Source: a bacterium
GTDB taxonomy: Bacteria > Desulfobacterota > Deferrisomatia > Deferrisomatales > Deferrisomataceae
Assembly: GCA_027021615.1 (NCBI GenBank)
Contig: JALUTY010000078.1
Location: forward strand, 1 to 64,000
Direction of reading: 5' to 3'
DNA length: 64,000 nucleotides
Shown here: positions 8,956 through 16,283 of the stretch, one piece after another
Layout: every line of letters begins with the position of its first letter
Numbering within the stretch: position 1 is the stretch's first letter
Notes under the pieces: model-generated
Seen by the model: only the letters and a program-made list of their open reading frames with translations
Database searches by the model: none
What the model was told of the DNA's origin: nothing
Program-made: the position numbers and the translations under genes

Positions 8956-9504
8956 ATGAACTCTAACAAAGCGCCGAAGAAGGTGTCCACCCGGCGAACC
9001 GTGCACCGGGGCCGGGTGGTGGATCTTGGGATCGAGCGGGTGCGCCTGCCCGACGACCGGACCCTGCTCCTGGAGGTGGTTCGCCACCCCGGCGGGGCCG
9101 CGGTGGTGGCGTTGGACGACCGCGGCCGGGTCTGCCTGCTGCGCCAGTTCCGGCACGCGGCCGGGGGGTGGCTGTGGGAGCTGCCGGCCGGCAAGCTCGA
9201 TCCCGGGGAGGAGCCGATCCGCACGGCCGAGAGGGAGCTGGCCGAGGAGGCGGGCCTGCGGGCCGGAAGGTGGGAGGGCCTGGGGTCGGTGTTGCCCACG
9301 CCCGGGTTCTGCGACGAGGAGGTGCATCTGTTCCTGGCCCGCGATCTCGACCCGGTGCCCACCGCCCACGGCCCCCACGAGTGGATCGAGGTGCACTGGT
9401 GGGGGTTCGCCGAGGCGGTGGACCGGGCGGCTCGGGGGGAGCTCAAGGACGCCAAGACCGTGGTCGCGCTGCTGCGGGCGGCAGCCCGAGGGGGGGTGCC
9501 GTGA
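8956..9504 (+). CDS. Nudix hydrolase, ADP-ribose pyrophosphatase-like
   Basis: This 182-aa protein carries a complete Nudix box, GKLDPGEEPIRTAERELAEE followed by AGL, at about residues 78-100. The N-terminal beta-strands (RVVDLGIERVRLPDDRTLLLEVV) and the GAAVVALDDRGRVCLLRQFR segment are typical of ADP-ribose pyrophosphatases, which hydrolyse ADP-ribose to AMP and ribose-5-phosphate. The frame is open further upstream, but the ATG at 8956 matches the family's usual N-terminus and has GAGGAC upstream. Its stop overlaps the GTG of mqnA (GTGA), so the two are coupled. Confidence 0.88.
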   Translation: MNSNKAPKKVSTRRTVHRGRVVDLGIERVRLPDDRTLLLEVVRHPGGAAVVALDDRGRVCLLRQFRHAAGGWLWELPAGKLDPGEEPIRTAERELAEEAGLRAGRWEGLGSVLPTPGFCDEEVHLFLARDLDPVPTAHGPHEWIEVHWWGFAEAVDRAARGELKDAKTVVALLRAAARGGVP

Positions 9505-10319
9505 GCCGGCCCCTGCGGGTTGGGAGGATCGGGTTCGCCAACTGCACGCCCCTGTATCTGGCCCTGGAGGATCTGGGGCTCTCGGGCGTGGAGTTCGTGG
9601 AGGGGGTGCCCACCGAACTCAACCGCCTCCTCCGGGAGGGGGAGGTGGACCTGGCCCCGTCCTCGTCGGCCGAGTACCTGGCCCGGCCCGAACTCTACGG
9701 ATTCCTGCCGGACCTCTCCATCTCGTCCATCGGCACGGTGGCCTCGGTGCTCCTGTTCAGCCGGGTGCCCCTGGATGCCCTGGGGGATCGGCGGGTCGGG
9801 CTCTCCCCGGCGTCTGCCACGTCGGTCTGGCTGCTGCGGGTGCTGCTGGAGGGGCGCCTGGGGCTCTCCCCCCGATACTGCGAGCCCTCGGAGGACTGCG
9901 AGGCCGTGCTCTGGATCGGGGACCGGGCCCTCCGGGAGGCCCGGTCCGGAGGGTGGCCCCACCTCTACGATCTGGGCGAGCTGTGGTACCGTGCCACCGG
10001 CACCCCGTTCGTGTTCGCCCTGTGGATCTGCCGGCGCGACGCGTTCGCCCGGTGCCCCCGCGAGGTGCGCCGGGTGTACCGGGCCCTGATCGAGGCCCGC
10101 CAGCGGGCCTACCGGAGCTTTCCCTCCCTGGCCCGACAGGCCCCCGAGGCCGCGTGGATGGGCGAGGGCGCCCTCCTCTCCTACTGGCAGACCATCTCCT
10201 ACGACCTCACCGCCTGGCACCGCGAGGGACTGCGGCGGTTCGCCGAAGCGGCCGTCGGCTTGGGGCTTCTGCCCCGCGTGCCGGACCTCACCCCCCTGCC
10301 GGTGGAAACGCCGGTCTGA
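9501..10319 (+). CDS. mqnA: chorismate dehydratase MqnA (futalosine menaquinone pathway)
   Basis: This 272-aa periplasmic-binding-protein-fold enzyme converts chorismate to 3-[(1-carboxyvinyl)oxy]benzoate, the first dedicated step of futalosine-dependent menaquinone synthesis. Family features are RVGRIGFANCTPLYLAL at the N-terminus, GVPTELNRLLREGEVDLAPS near residue 35, SSAEYLARPELYGFLPDLSI, and DLGELWYRATGTPFVFALW near residues 155-173. The GTG at 9501 overlaps the TGA of the Nudix gene; the longer open frame upstream is only read-through. Quinone made here would serve the nuo and respiratory genes later in the window. Confidence 0.92.
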   Translation: MSRPLRVGRIGFANCTPLYLALEDLGLSGVEFVEGVPTELNRLLREGEVDLAPSSSAEYLARPELYGFLPDLSISSIGTVASVLLFSRVPLDALGDRRVGLSPASATSVWLLRVLLEGRLGLSPRYCEPSEDCEAVLWIGDRALREARSGGWPHLYDLGELWYRATGTPFVFALWICRRDAFARCPREVRRVYRALIEARQRAYRSFPSLARQAPEAAWMGEGALLSYWQTISYDLTAWHREGLRRFAEAAVGLGLLPRVPDLTPLPVETPV

Positions 10320-10602
10320 TACCAAGTTGCGTTCAAAGCCATCAGACCCCTGAACCGGCGGGGCAAGGGGCCTGGTGGAGCGCCGGGCGTGGCTCCGACA
10401 GTCGCTGCCCCCGGCACTCAGCCGATACCCGCTCTGCCGGTGACCCGAAATGTATTGCCAACGTTCGCTTTCCTACCGTTCATGGGACACTCGGGCTGAG
10501 TGTCGGGGGCAGCGTGAGTCGGATGCTGCACTCACGCACGGCCGGAACCAGGCCCCTTGCCCCGGCCCCCGGATGGATCTTGGTTGGAACGCAACTTGGT
10601 AT
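10319..10602. repeat. palindromic repeat A, copy 1 (284 bp)
   Basis: The element is bounded by a perfect 16-bp inverted repeat, ATACCAAGTTGCGTTC at the left and GAACGCAACTTGGTAT at the right. A second inverted pair lies inside (GGGGCAAGGGGCCTGG against CCAGGCCCCTTGCCCC), and a third near the centre (GCTGCCCCCGGCACTCAGCC against GGCTGAGTGTCGGGGGCAGC), so it can fold on itself almost completely. The other copy (57483-57766) is in opposite orientation, exactly the same length, and differs at about 13 positions by eye. The left end overlaps the mqnA stop codon. No open reading frame of note. Confidence 0.9.
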
Positions 10603-10699
10603 CACGCGCCGCAGCGGCCCCTGCGAGGCCGTTCAGCGAAGGAGGGGCCCCCAGCCCCACCCCCTCGGGAATGCACGAACTTGCGAACCATGACACTAG
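10603..10699. repeat. truncated copy of palindromic repeat B
   Basis: Starting at the base after the repeat A terminus, the sequence matches the right half of repeat B (CACGCGCCGCAGCGG, CCCCTGCGAGGCCGTTCAGC, GGAGGGGCCCCCAGCCCCAC) and ends in CTAG like the full copies. The left half is missing and an internal 15-bp piece is absent. This fits repeat A having inserted into or replaced part of a B copy. Confidence 0.85.
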
Positions 10700-10701
10700 A
10701 C

Positions 10702-10731
10702 AAAAAAGAAGCCCCCGGGGGAACGGGGGCT
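10702..10731 (-). terminator. Rho-independent terminator (minus strand)
   Basis: On the minus strand AGCCCCCG, a short loop and CGGGGGCT form a hairpin followed by TTCTTTTTTG. It would stop minus-strand transcripts that pass the bamA terminator. The stretch from 10732 to 10935 contains an inverted pair around CGAACGG/CCGTTCG and a short palindrome, ATTCCCACTGCGTGGGAAT, but no gene. Confidence 0.7.
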
Positions 10732-10935
10732 GGGGGAAGAGGCCTCGCGATAGGAGGCTCGGCGAACGGTCCGTGTGGGGTGTGGGGCCGTTCGTTGCCT
10801 GCTGAGAAAGCAATCGCCGTGCCATCTTTCAACCTATTGGAATCAGGATGTTTGGCTTTTGGGGGCGCGGAGGGCTGTGGCATTTGGCGCATTCCCACTG
10901 CGTGGGAATCCGCGCCCCCCGGAGGAGCGTCCCCC

Positions 10936-10965
10936 AAAAAAGACCGGGGCCTTCGGGCCCCGGTC
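10936..10965 (-). terminator. Rho-independent terminator of the benzoyl-CoA gene cluster
   Basis: GACCGGGGCC and GGCCCCGGTC form a perfect 10-bp stem with a four-base loop. On the minus strand it is followed by six T residues. It lies 35 bp after the bamA stop codon, marking the 3' end of the cluster. Confidence 0.9.
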
Positions 10966-10999
10966 ATCCCCGTTGGGAGGGGAGGAAGAGGCAAGGGGA

Positions 11000-12133
11000 T
11001 CAGCCCTTGGGCTTGGGAAGCACCTGCTCGAAGGCGTCCTCGTCCATGAGCGCCCCCTGGGCCACCAGCTGACGGTACTTGAGGAAGTCGATCACGTCCT
11101 CGCCGGTCATCTTCCGGGTGCTGAACGCGGTGAAGCCCAGGAAGGCCTCGCACATCATGTTGGCCGCGAGCCAGTGGCGGTTCGCGAGCTTGGCCTGGTC
11201 CCAGAAGAACTTCTTCTTGGCCCGGATCATGTCGATGGACATCTGGAGGCAGCCCGGGAACAGGTTGGCGAACCGCCAGATGATCTGATTCACCTCCTTG
11301 TCCAGGAGCTCGAAGTCCACGGTGCACGACTTGACGAGTTCCTTGGCCTTCTTGGCCTCGTCGCCGGTCTTGAACTCGCCGTACACGATCTCGCCGTCGC
11401 GCACGTACTCCTCGGTGACCACCTGGGGGTTGCGGATGAACTTGCCGTCAGCCGTCTTGAGCACCGGCACCACCTTGGAGATCAGGCCCTTGGCCTTCAT
11501 CTTGTAGGCCGACCACAGCTCGCACGAGATGCAGTTCCACATGGCGTCCTCCATGGTCAGGAACCACGGGAGGAAGTCGGTGGAGCCGCCCACGGGCGCC
11601 GAGCCGTGCTTGGGGCCGGCCTGGCCGTACACCGCCAGGTCCGAGCTGATCGCCAGGTCGCACGCCATGCCGATCTCCTGGCCTCCGGCCACCCGCATGC
11701 CGTTGACCCGGCAGATCACGGGCTTCTTGCAGTCGAGGATCGAGTCGACCATCAGGTTGAACAGGTCCATGTACTCGCCGTACTCGTTGGGCCGGCGGGA
11801 GTAGTACTGGGAGTACTCCACGGTGTTCCCGCCGGTGCAGAAGGCCTTGTCGCCCGCGCCGGTGAACACCACGGCCACCACCGACCGGTCGCCCGAGGCG
11901 GCCTTGAACCCGGCGATCACGCCCTTGACCATCTCGGTGGTGTACGAGTTGTACTGCTTGGGGTTGTTCAGCGTGATCCAGGCCACGTACAGGTCGGGCA
12001 CCACATTGCCGTCGGGGTCGACCAGGGGCTTCTTCTCGTACACGGTGCACGGCGGCTCCGTGCCCCAGTACTCGCCCTTGAACAGGCCGTGGTCCTTCAT
12101 CTCGTTGTCGCGGGGCAGCCAATCGAGGCTCAT
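11000..12133 (-). CDS. bamA: 6-oxocyclohex-1-ene-1-carbonyl-CoA hydrolase (BamA)
   Basis: This 377-aa crotonase-fold enzyme hydrolytically opens the ring of 6-oxocyclohex-1-ene-1-carbonyl-CoA to 3-hydroxypimelyl-CoA. It is the standard marker of anaerobic aromatic degradation. Diagnostic features are the N-terminal PRDNEMKDHGLFKGEYWGTE, the oxyanion-hole region GAGDKAFCTGGNTVEYSQYY near residue 91, and VNGMRVAGGQEIGMACDLAI near residues 142-161. The length is that of the family. It is the last gene of the cluster, follows bamQ by 143 bp, and has AAAGGAGG before the ATG with an array of GACCGTA-type heptamers immediately upstream. Confidence 0.97.
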   Translation of the reverse strand: MSLDWLPRDNEMKDHGLFKGEYWGTEPPCTVYEKKPLVDPDGNVVPDLYVAWITLNNPKQYNSYTTEMVKGVIAGFKAASGDRSVVAVVFTGAGDKAFCTGGNTVEYSQYYSRRPNEYGEYMDLFNLMVDSILDCKKPVICRVNGMRVAGGQEIGMACDLAISSDLAVYGQAGPKHGSAPVGGSTDFLPWFLTMEDAMWNCISCELWSAYKMKAKGLISKVVPVLKTADGKFIRNPQVVTEEYVRDGEIVYGEFKTGDEAKKAKELVKSCTVDFELLDKEVNQIIWRFANLFPGCLQMSIDMIRAKKKFFWDQAKLANRHWLAANMMCEAFLGFTAFSTRKMTGEDVIDFLKYRQLVAQGALMDEDAFEQVLPKPKG

Positions 12134-12154
12134 ACTTCCCTCCTTTGGTTAGGA

Positions 12155-12290
12155 TCGGTCGTCGGTCTACGGTCTACGGTCCGGGGCCTTCGGCCTGCTG
12201 GGCAGCTAGGCGGCCAGGCGGCTCCCATGCTCGCGGAAAAGGTTTTTTCTAGTCTCCAGTCTCCAGTTTCTAGTCTCTAGAAGTCCGGCT
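12155..12290. repeat. repeat leader module between bamQ and bamA
   Basis: In the sense of bamA (minus strand) the order is: about four 7-bp units of AGAAACT/GGAGACT type (overlapping the bamQ stop), 8-bp units of GCCGCCTA/GCTGCCCA type, a hairpin AGGCCGAAGGCC, then about four 7-bp units of GACCGTA type, then the bamA ribosome binding site. Confidence 0.75.
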
Positions 12291-13368
12291 CCAGGATCAC
12301 GCGCTTCTCCAGCTTGCGGTGGTGGGCCGCCTCGAACACCTCCTGGATCTGGCTCATGGGCCGGGTCTCGATGAACGGCTCCACCTGCACCTTGCCCTCC
12401 TGCACCAGCTTCAGCACCTCGGGGTAGTGCTTGGGCAGGCAGCCCCAGGTGCCCACGATCTCGGCGTCGAAGGCCATGAGCCGCGAGAGCATGTACTCCA
12501 CCTTGGCCGGGGTGTACCCCACCACCACCATCCGGCCCACGAACGACAAGAGCGCGAGCCCCAGCTCCTGGCCCGGCTTGGTGCCGGACACCTCGAAGAT
12601 CTTCCAGCCCCAGTTGTGGGGCAGGCCGTTCTGCTTGGCGATGGCTTTGAGCTCGCCGGCCACCTCCTTGGGGCTCTTGTTGAGGGGGTTGATCGTGGCG
12701 TCGGCCCCGTACTGCCGGGCCCGCTCCAGCTTGGCGTCGTCGATGTCCAGGCCCACCACGAACGAGGCGCCGAACGCCTTGGCCATCTGGGTCATGTAGA
12801 TCCCGACCCCGCCGGCGCACCCGATCACGATCACCCGGTCGCCGGGTTTGAGGTCGCCGCGCACCGCCGCCTGGTAGGGGGTGGTGACCGCGTCGGCGAT
12901 GACCGCGTAGTGGGACAGGGGCTTGTCCCGGTTCTCGATCACGCACAGGTCCCGGTACGGCACCACGATGTGGCTGGCGTATCCGCCGTAGGTGCCCAGG
13001 CTGTTGCCGGGCATCTTCTGGGCCAGGCAACGGTTGCCCCGGCCGGCCTTGCAGATGTCGCACTCCCCGCAGGGCATCACGGCCGGGATCAGCACCTCCT
13101 TACCCACCCAGTCGGACGGGCCGGCCACCACGGTGCCGCTGATCTCGTGGCCCAGCACCAGGGGGGGCGGGTTCACCGTGGGAACGCCCTGGTAGAAGTA
13201 GGAGAGGTCGGTGTGGCACACGCCGCAGCCCGCCACCTCCACCAGCACCTCGCCCTCGCCGAGCTCGGGCACGTCCAGCTCCACCCGCTCCAGCACCCCG
13301 GGGGTGCCCGCCTTGGGGTCGCCGGCCTTGGTCATCTGCCACGCTTGGATCTTTTCGGGAACGCTCAT
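12277..13368 (-). CDS. bamQ: 6-hydroxycyclohex-1-ene-1-carbonyl-CoA dehydrogenase (BamQ/Had)
   Basis: This 363-aa zinc-dependent medium-chain alcohol dehydrogenase oxidises the 6-hydroxy group of 6-hydroxycyclohex-1-ene-1-carbonyl-CoA with NAD+. GCGVCHTDLSYFYQG and VLGHEISG carry the catalytic-zinc ligands (about residues 45-80). The Cys-rich loop CGECDICKAGRGNRC near residue 96 is the structural zinc site. The Rossmann dinucleotide motif GCAGGVGIYMTQMAKAFGAS lies near residue 180. It sits between the cysteine hydrolase and bamA on the same strand. The length is typical. Confidence 0.94.
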   Translation of the reverse strand: MSVPEKIQAWQMTKAGDPKAGTPGVLERVELDVPELGEGEVLVEVAGCGVCHTDLSYFYQGVPTVNPPPLVLGHEISGTVVAGPSDWVGKEVLIPAVMPCGECDICKAGRGNRCLAQKMPGNSLGTYGGYASHIVVPYRDLCVIENRDKPLSHYAVIADAVTTPYQAAVRGDLKPGDRVIVIGCAGGVGIYMTQMAKAFGASFVVGLDIDDAKLERARQYGADATINPLNKSPKEVAGELKAIAKQNGLPHNWGWKIFEVSGTKPGQELGLALLSFVGRMVVVGYTPAKVEYMLSRLMAFDAEIVGTWGCLPKHYPEVLKLVQEGKVQVEPFIETRPMSQIQEVFEAAHHRKLEKRVILEPDF

Positions 13369-13422
13369 GGCTCGTCTCCTCCTTACGGGAAAAGGGTGGG
13401 CCCCGAAATCCGTCTGTCGGGT

Positions 13423-14004
13423 TCAGTGCCCCGGCCACGCTCCGGCGGCCAGGGCCTCCACGAAGGTGTCCACGGTCTCCACCCGGAACAGGGGCCACAG
13501 GGGGCTGTTCCGGTAGAGCGAGAGGCAGGCCTCATGGACCTCGCGTTTGTGGGCGGCCGAGGCGTCCTCCAGGATCACGGCCCGGAAGTCGTGGGCCAGG
13601 GCGTCCAGGGCCGTGGTCAGCACGCAGTAGGGGGTGGTGATGCCGGCCACCACCACCGTGTCCATCCCCAGGAGCCGCAGGGTTTGGTCCAGGTCGGTCT
13701 TGTAGAACGCGCTGAACCGGCGCTTGGGCAGCCGGATGTCCGACGGCCGGGGGGCCAGCTCCGGGATCACCTCGGCCCCCGGCGTGCCTCGCAGGGCGTG
13801 GGGCTGCATCCGCCCCCCGAACAGGAAGTCCCCGGGCAGGAACGAGTCGTTGGCAAACACCACGGGCGCTCCCGCTCGTCTGCACGCCTCCGCCGCCCGC
13901 CGCACCGCCGGCACGATCGCCATGCCCTCGGCCGCGACGGCCGTGTGCCGGTGGGTCTTGAGGTTGTCCACCAGCATGTCCACCACCACCAGCGCCGGCT
14001 TCAC
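13423..14004 (-). CDS. isochorismatase-family cysteine hydrolase
   Basis: This 193-aa protein belongs to the isochorismatase/nicotinamidase superfamily. ALVVVDMLVDN near the start supplies the catalytic Asp, KRRFSAFYKTDLDQTL the Lys region, and VVVAGITTPYCVLTTALDA the nucleophilic Cys (about residue 132). The substrate is unknown. The start is a GTG whose last bases overlap the amidohydrolase stop (GTGA), so the two hydrolases are translationally coupled. Neither belongs to the known benzoyl-CoA pathway; together they suggest hydrolysis and decarboxylation of an extra aromatic or amide substrate (inference). Confidence 0.85.
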   Translation of the reverse strand: MKPALVVVDMLVDNLKTHRHTAVAAEGMAIVPAVRRAAEACRRAGAPVVFANDSFLPGDFLFGGRMQPHALRGTPGAEVIPELAPRPSDIRLPKRRFSAFYKTDLDQTLRLLGMDTVVVAGITTPYCVLTTALDALAHDFRAVILEDASAAHKREVHEACLSLYRNSPLWPLFRVETVDTFVEALAAGAWPGH

Positions 14005-14822
14005 GGACCGGCCTCCAGGCCGAGGATCCGGGCCGCATTCTCCCCCAGGATCGCCCGCTTGGCCGGCTCGGACAGGGGAAGCCGCCGGATCGCCTCCACG
14101 TTCGCCCGAATCCCGGGGTTGCCCGGCCAGTCGGAGCCAAACACCACCTTGTGGTGGATCCGCTCCAGGTCGGGAAAGTACTCCAGCAGCTTCTTGGGAG
14201 GCAGCCCCGAGACCTCCAGGTACAGGTTCGGGTGCAGCCCCGCCAGGAACGCCGCGCGGTCGTACCAGAACCCCCGGCCGCCGTGGACCATCAGCAGCGT
14301 CAGGTCGGGGAAGTCCACGGCCACCTCGTCCAGAAACAGGGGGTCTCCGAACTTCAGCTTGGCCCCCCGGAACACGCTGGACCCGGTGTGCACCATGACC
14401 GGCCAGCCCAGCTCCTGGCACGCCGCGTACAGCGGGTAGAGCTCCCGGGCGTTGGGGTAGAAGTGCTGGTACGTCGGGTAGAGCTTCAGCCCTCGGAACC
14501 CCTGGTCCGCCAGCCGGCGCACCTCCTGGTCGGGCCGGGGGGTGACCCAGGGGTTCAGGTTCGCGAACAGGATCAGGCGGCGACACCCTCCGAACCGCTC
14601 CCGCACGTACTCGTTCGTGGTGACGCCGGTGACCCGGGGGCTGATCTCGGGCAGCCCCACCGCGTAGTCCACCCCCTCCCGCTCCAGGTACGCGTCGAAC
14701 GCCTGGGGTCGCAGAAGGGCGTCCCAGTCCCCCCGGCCGTCCCAGAAGCTGTCGCAGAACTCGGCCGCGATCGGCTCCAGGTGCTCCCGGGCGGCCAGGT
14801 GGACGTGGAAGTCGATGATCAT
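14001..14822 (-). CDS. amidohydrolase family (PF04909-type) metal-dependent hydrolase or decarboxylase
   Basis: This 273-aa TIM-barrel protein starts MIIDFHVHLAAREHLEPI with the metal-binding HxH motif. It continues with LYPTYQHFYPN near residue 116, MVHTGSSVFRG near residue 142 with another metal His, MVHGGRGFWYDRAAFLAGL near residue 178, and VFGSDWPGNPG near residue 227 with the metal Asp. This is the amidohydrolase-2 group, which includes ACMSD- and gamma-resorcylate-decarboxylase-like enzymes acting on aromatic acids. The actual substrate is not known. It is coupled to the downstream cysteine hydrolase and lies inside the benzoyl-CoA cluster. Confidence 0.85.
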   Translation of the reverse strand: MIIDFHVHLAAREHLEPIAAEFCDSFWDGRGDWDALLRPQAFDAYLEREGVDYAVGLPEISPRVTGVTTNEYVRERFGGCRRLILFANLNPWVTPRPDQEVRRLADQGFRGLKLYPTYQHFYPNARELYPLYAACQELGWPVMVHTGSSVFRGAKLKFGDPLFLDEVAVDFPDLTLLMVHGGRGFWYDRAAFLAGLHPNLYLEVSGLPPKKLLEYFPDLERIHHKVVFGSDWPGNPGIRANVEAIRRLPLSEPAKRAILGENAARILGLEAGP

Positions 14823-14837
14823 GGGTTTTCCCGTTCA

Positions 14838-14875
14838 CCGCTGGAAGGCTCGGAGGCTGGGAGGCTAGAAGGCTA
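14838..14875. repeat. 8-bp tandem array upstream of the amidohydrolase gene
   Basis: In the gene's sense (minus strand) four to five units of CTTCTAGC/CTCCCAGC type end in CCAGCGG shortly before the start codon. This is the same octamer class and orientation as at the other leaders. The remaining bases to the bamR stop (14876-14989) show no gene. Confidence 0.75.
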
Positions 14876-14989
14876 ACAACCTCCTTCTCCTAACGTTTCG
14901 AGCATGCCTACGCACAGTCCGGGGGGCAGGGGTTTGCGAATCAAGGGCCAGAAGACAGATGAAACCCATGCCCTGCCGCCGGCAATCGG

Positions 14990-15766
14990 TCAGCGGTGCT
15001 TCCACTCGGGCCGGCGTTTCTCCAGGAACGCTTGGAGCCCCTCTTTCGCGTCCTCGGTGGTCATCAGGTCGTGGAGGTACACCTGCTCCACCCGGGACAG
15101 CGCGTCGGCGAACGGCAGGCCCTTTGCGGTGCGGATGGCCTTTTTGGTGGCCCGGAGCACTGGGCCGGAAAGGGTGGTGAACACCCGCAGGAACTTGCCG
15201 AACTCCTCGTCGAACGCGTCCAGCGGAACCACCTTGTTCACGAGGCCCAGGCGCAGGGCCTCGTCCGCCCGGATCGTCTCGCCGCCCACGATCAGCTCGA
15301 AGGCCCGCTTGTCCGGGATCAGCCGGGGCAGCACCACCGCGGCCAGGGGCGGGAACACGCCCACCTTCACCTCGGGCTGGCCGATCTTCATGTTGTCGGC
15401 CGCCACGATCATGTCGCAGAAGATCGCCAGCTCGCATCCGCCGCCCAGGGCCGCGCCCTTGACCGCGGCGAGGGTGGGGATCTCCAGGGCGTCCAGGTGG
15501 TGGAAGATCTCGTGGAACACCTCCACCATCCTCTCCACCTTGTCGGGGGTGTGGTCGGCCACGTCCACCCCGGCGGAGAACGCCTTGTCGCCCTCGGCGG
15601 TGACCACCAGGGCCCGCACCTCCAGCTCCCGGGCCTTCACCGTGGCCAGGGCGTCGTTGAGCTCCTCCATGGTGGGGATGTCCAGCACGTTGTAGGGAGG
15701 CCGGTTGATCGAGATCCACGCGGCACCCTCGGCATCCCAGGTCTTGATGAACTTGTAGTCGGACAT
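14990..15766 (-). CDS. bamR: cyclohexa-1,5-diene-1-carbonyl-CoA hydratase (BamR/Dch)
   Basis: This 258-aa crotonase-family enzyme adds water to cyclohexa-1,5-diene-1-carbonyl-CoA, the product of benzoyl-CoA reductase. Family features are the AEGDKAFSAGVDVADHTP oxyanion loop near residues 65-82, AAVKGAALGGGCELAIFCDM near residues 100-119, and GQPEVKVGVFPPLAAVVLPR near residues 128-147. The start at 15766 is chosen because GGGAGGAAGG lies just upstream; the longer open frame runs through heptamer repeats and the neighbouring gene. Its position between the bamB-F genes and bamQ/bamA matches the pathway order. Confidence 0.92.
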   Translation of the reverse strand: MSDYKFIKTWDAEGAAWISINRPPYNVLDIPTMEELNDALATVKARELEVRALVVTAEGDKAFSAGVDVADHTPDKVERMVEVFHEIFHHLDALEIPTLAAVKGAALGGGCELAIFCDMIVAADNMKIGQPEVKVGVFPPLAAVVLPRLIPDKRAFELIVGGETIRADEALRLGLVNKVVPLDAFDEEFGKFLRVFTTLSGPVLRATKKAIRTAKGLPFADALSRVEQVYLHDLMTTEDAKEGLQAFLEKRRPEWKHR

Positions 15767-15786
15767 TTCCTTCCTCCCTTCGGTAT

Positions 15787-15840
15787 GCATCGGTCTACGG
15801 TCTACGGTCGACGGTCTGCGGTCTCCTGGTCCGGCGTTCG
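15787..15840. repeat. 7-bp tandem array (CGGTCTA type)
   Basis: Units read CGGTCTA, CGGTCTA, CGGTCGA, CGGTCTG, CGGTCTC and then decay. In bamR sense they read GACCGTA and lie 20 bp before its ribosome binding site. The array also encodes the stop and C-terminal residues of the four-helix-bundle gene. Confidence 0.85.
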
Positions 15841-16218
15841 GTCTTTGGTTTTCGCGGTCTTCAGGTATCGCATCAGGCCGGAGATCAGTCGGGTGGTCTC
15901 TCCAGTCACTCTGCAGAGTTCTTCGAACTCCGAATCGGCCAACAAGCCGACATCGTGGGCGAGATACAAGAGGGATCGCACCTCTGCGGCCGAACCTCGG
16001 GCGACGCCCAAAAAATGCAGGAACTCTTTGTCCGAGCGCCGTTCGAACCCCTCGGCGATGTTCGACATCGTGGAGATGGCAGCACGGCGGATCTGGCTCA
16101 CCAGGTTGTGGTCCCGGGCGAAAACGCCTGTTCCGCTGACCCGATACACGTGGCGACTGAGCTCCCGAGCCTTCTGCCACGCCTCGACATCTTCGAACCG
16201 CTGTATCCTCGCCCCCAT
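15802..16218 (-). CDS. four helix bundle protein (23S rRNA intervening-sequence-protein family)
   Basis: This 138-aa, mostly helical protein resembles the PF05635 four-helix-bundle family. FEDVEAWQKARELSRHVY opens it, RDHNLVSQIRRAAISTMSNI and AEGFERRSDKEFLHFLGVAR form the characteristic middle, and AAEVRSLLYLAHDVGLL follows. Members occur in 23S rRNA intervening sequences, as accessory proteins of diversity-generating retroelements and as orphans; their biochemical role is unsettled. Here the gene sits inside a catabolic cluster and is bracketed by heptamer arrays in opposite orientations. Its last 15 or so residues (DRTPDQETADRRP) are repeat-encoded. Confidence 0.88.
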   Translation of the reverse strand: MGARIQRFEDVEAWQKARELSRHVYRVSGTGVFARDHNLVSQIRRAAISTMSNIAEGFERRSDKEFLHFLGVARGSAAEVRSLLYLAHDVGLLADSEFEELCRVTGETTRLISGLMRYLKTAKTKDRTPDQETADRRP

Positions 16219-16240
16219 GTGTGCTCCCCCGCCCGAAACG

Positions 16241-16280
16241 GGCGACCGACGACCGGCGACCGATGACCGGAGACCGACGC
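16241..16280. repeat. 7-bp tandem array, inverted relative to 15787-15840
   Basis: Units read CGACCGA, CGACCGG, CGACCGA, TGACCGG, AGACCGA on the plus strand, the reverse complement of the array on the other side of the four-helix-bundle gene. The array lies between that gene and the SDR stop codon. Confidence 0.85.
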
Positions 16281-16283
16281 CCC

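Noticed and set aside
10870-10890. TGTGGCATTTGGCGCAT as a sigma-54 promoter
   Set aside because: GG and GC are only 8 bp apart rather than 10, and no gene follows in that direction.
13423-14838. Single 471-codon minus-strand frame covering both hydrolases
   Set aside because: Its N-terminal part is a wrong-frame read of the amidohydrolase. The real cysteine hydrolase starts at GTG 14004 and the amidohydrolase occupies another frame.
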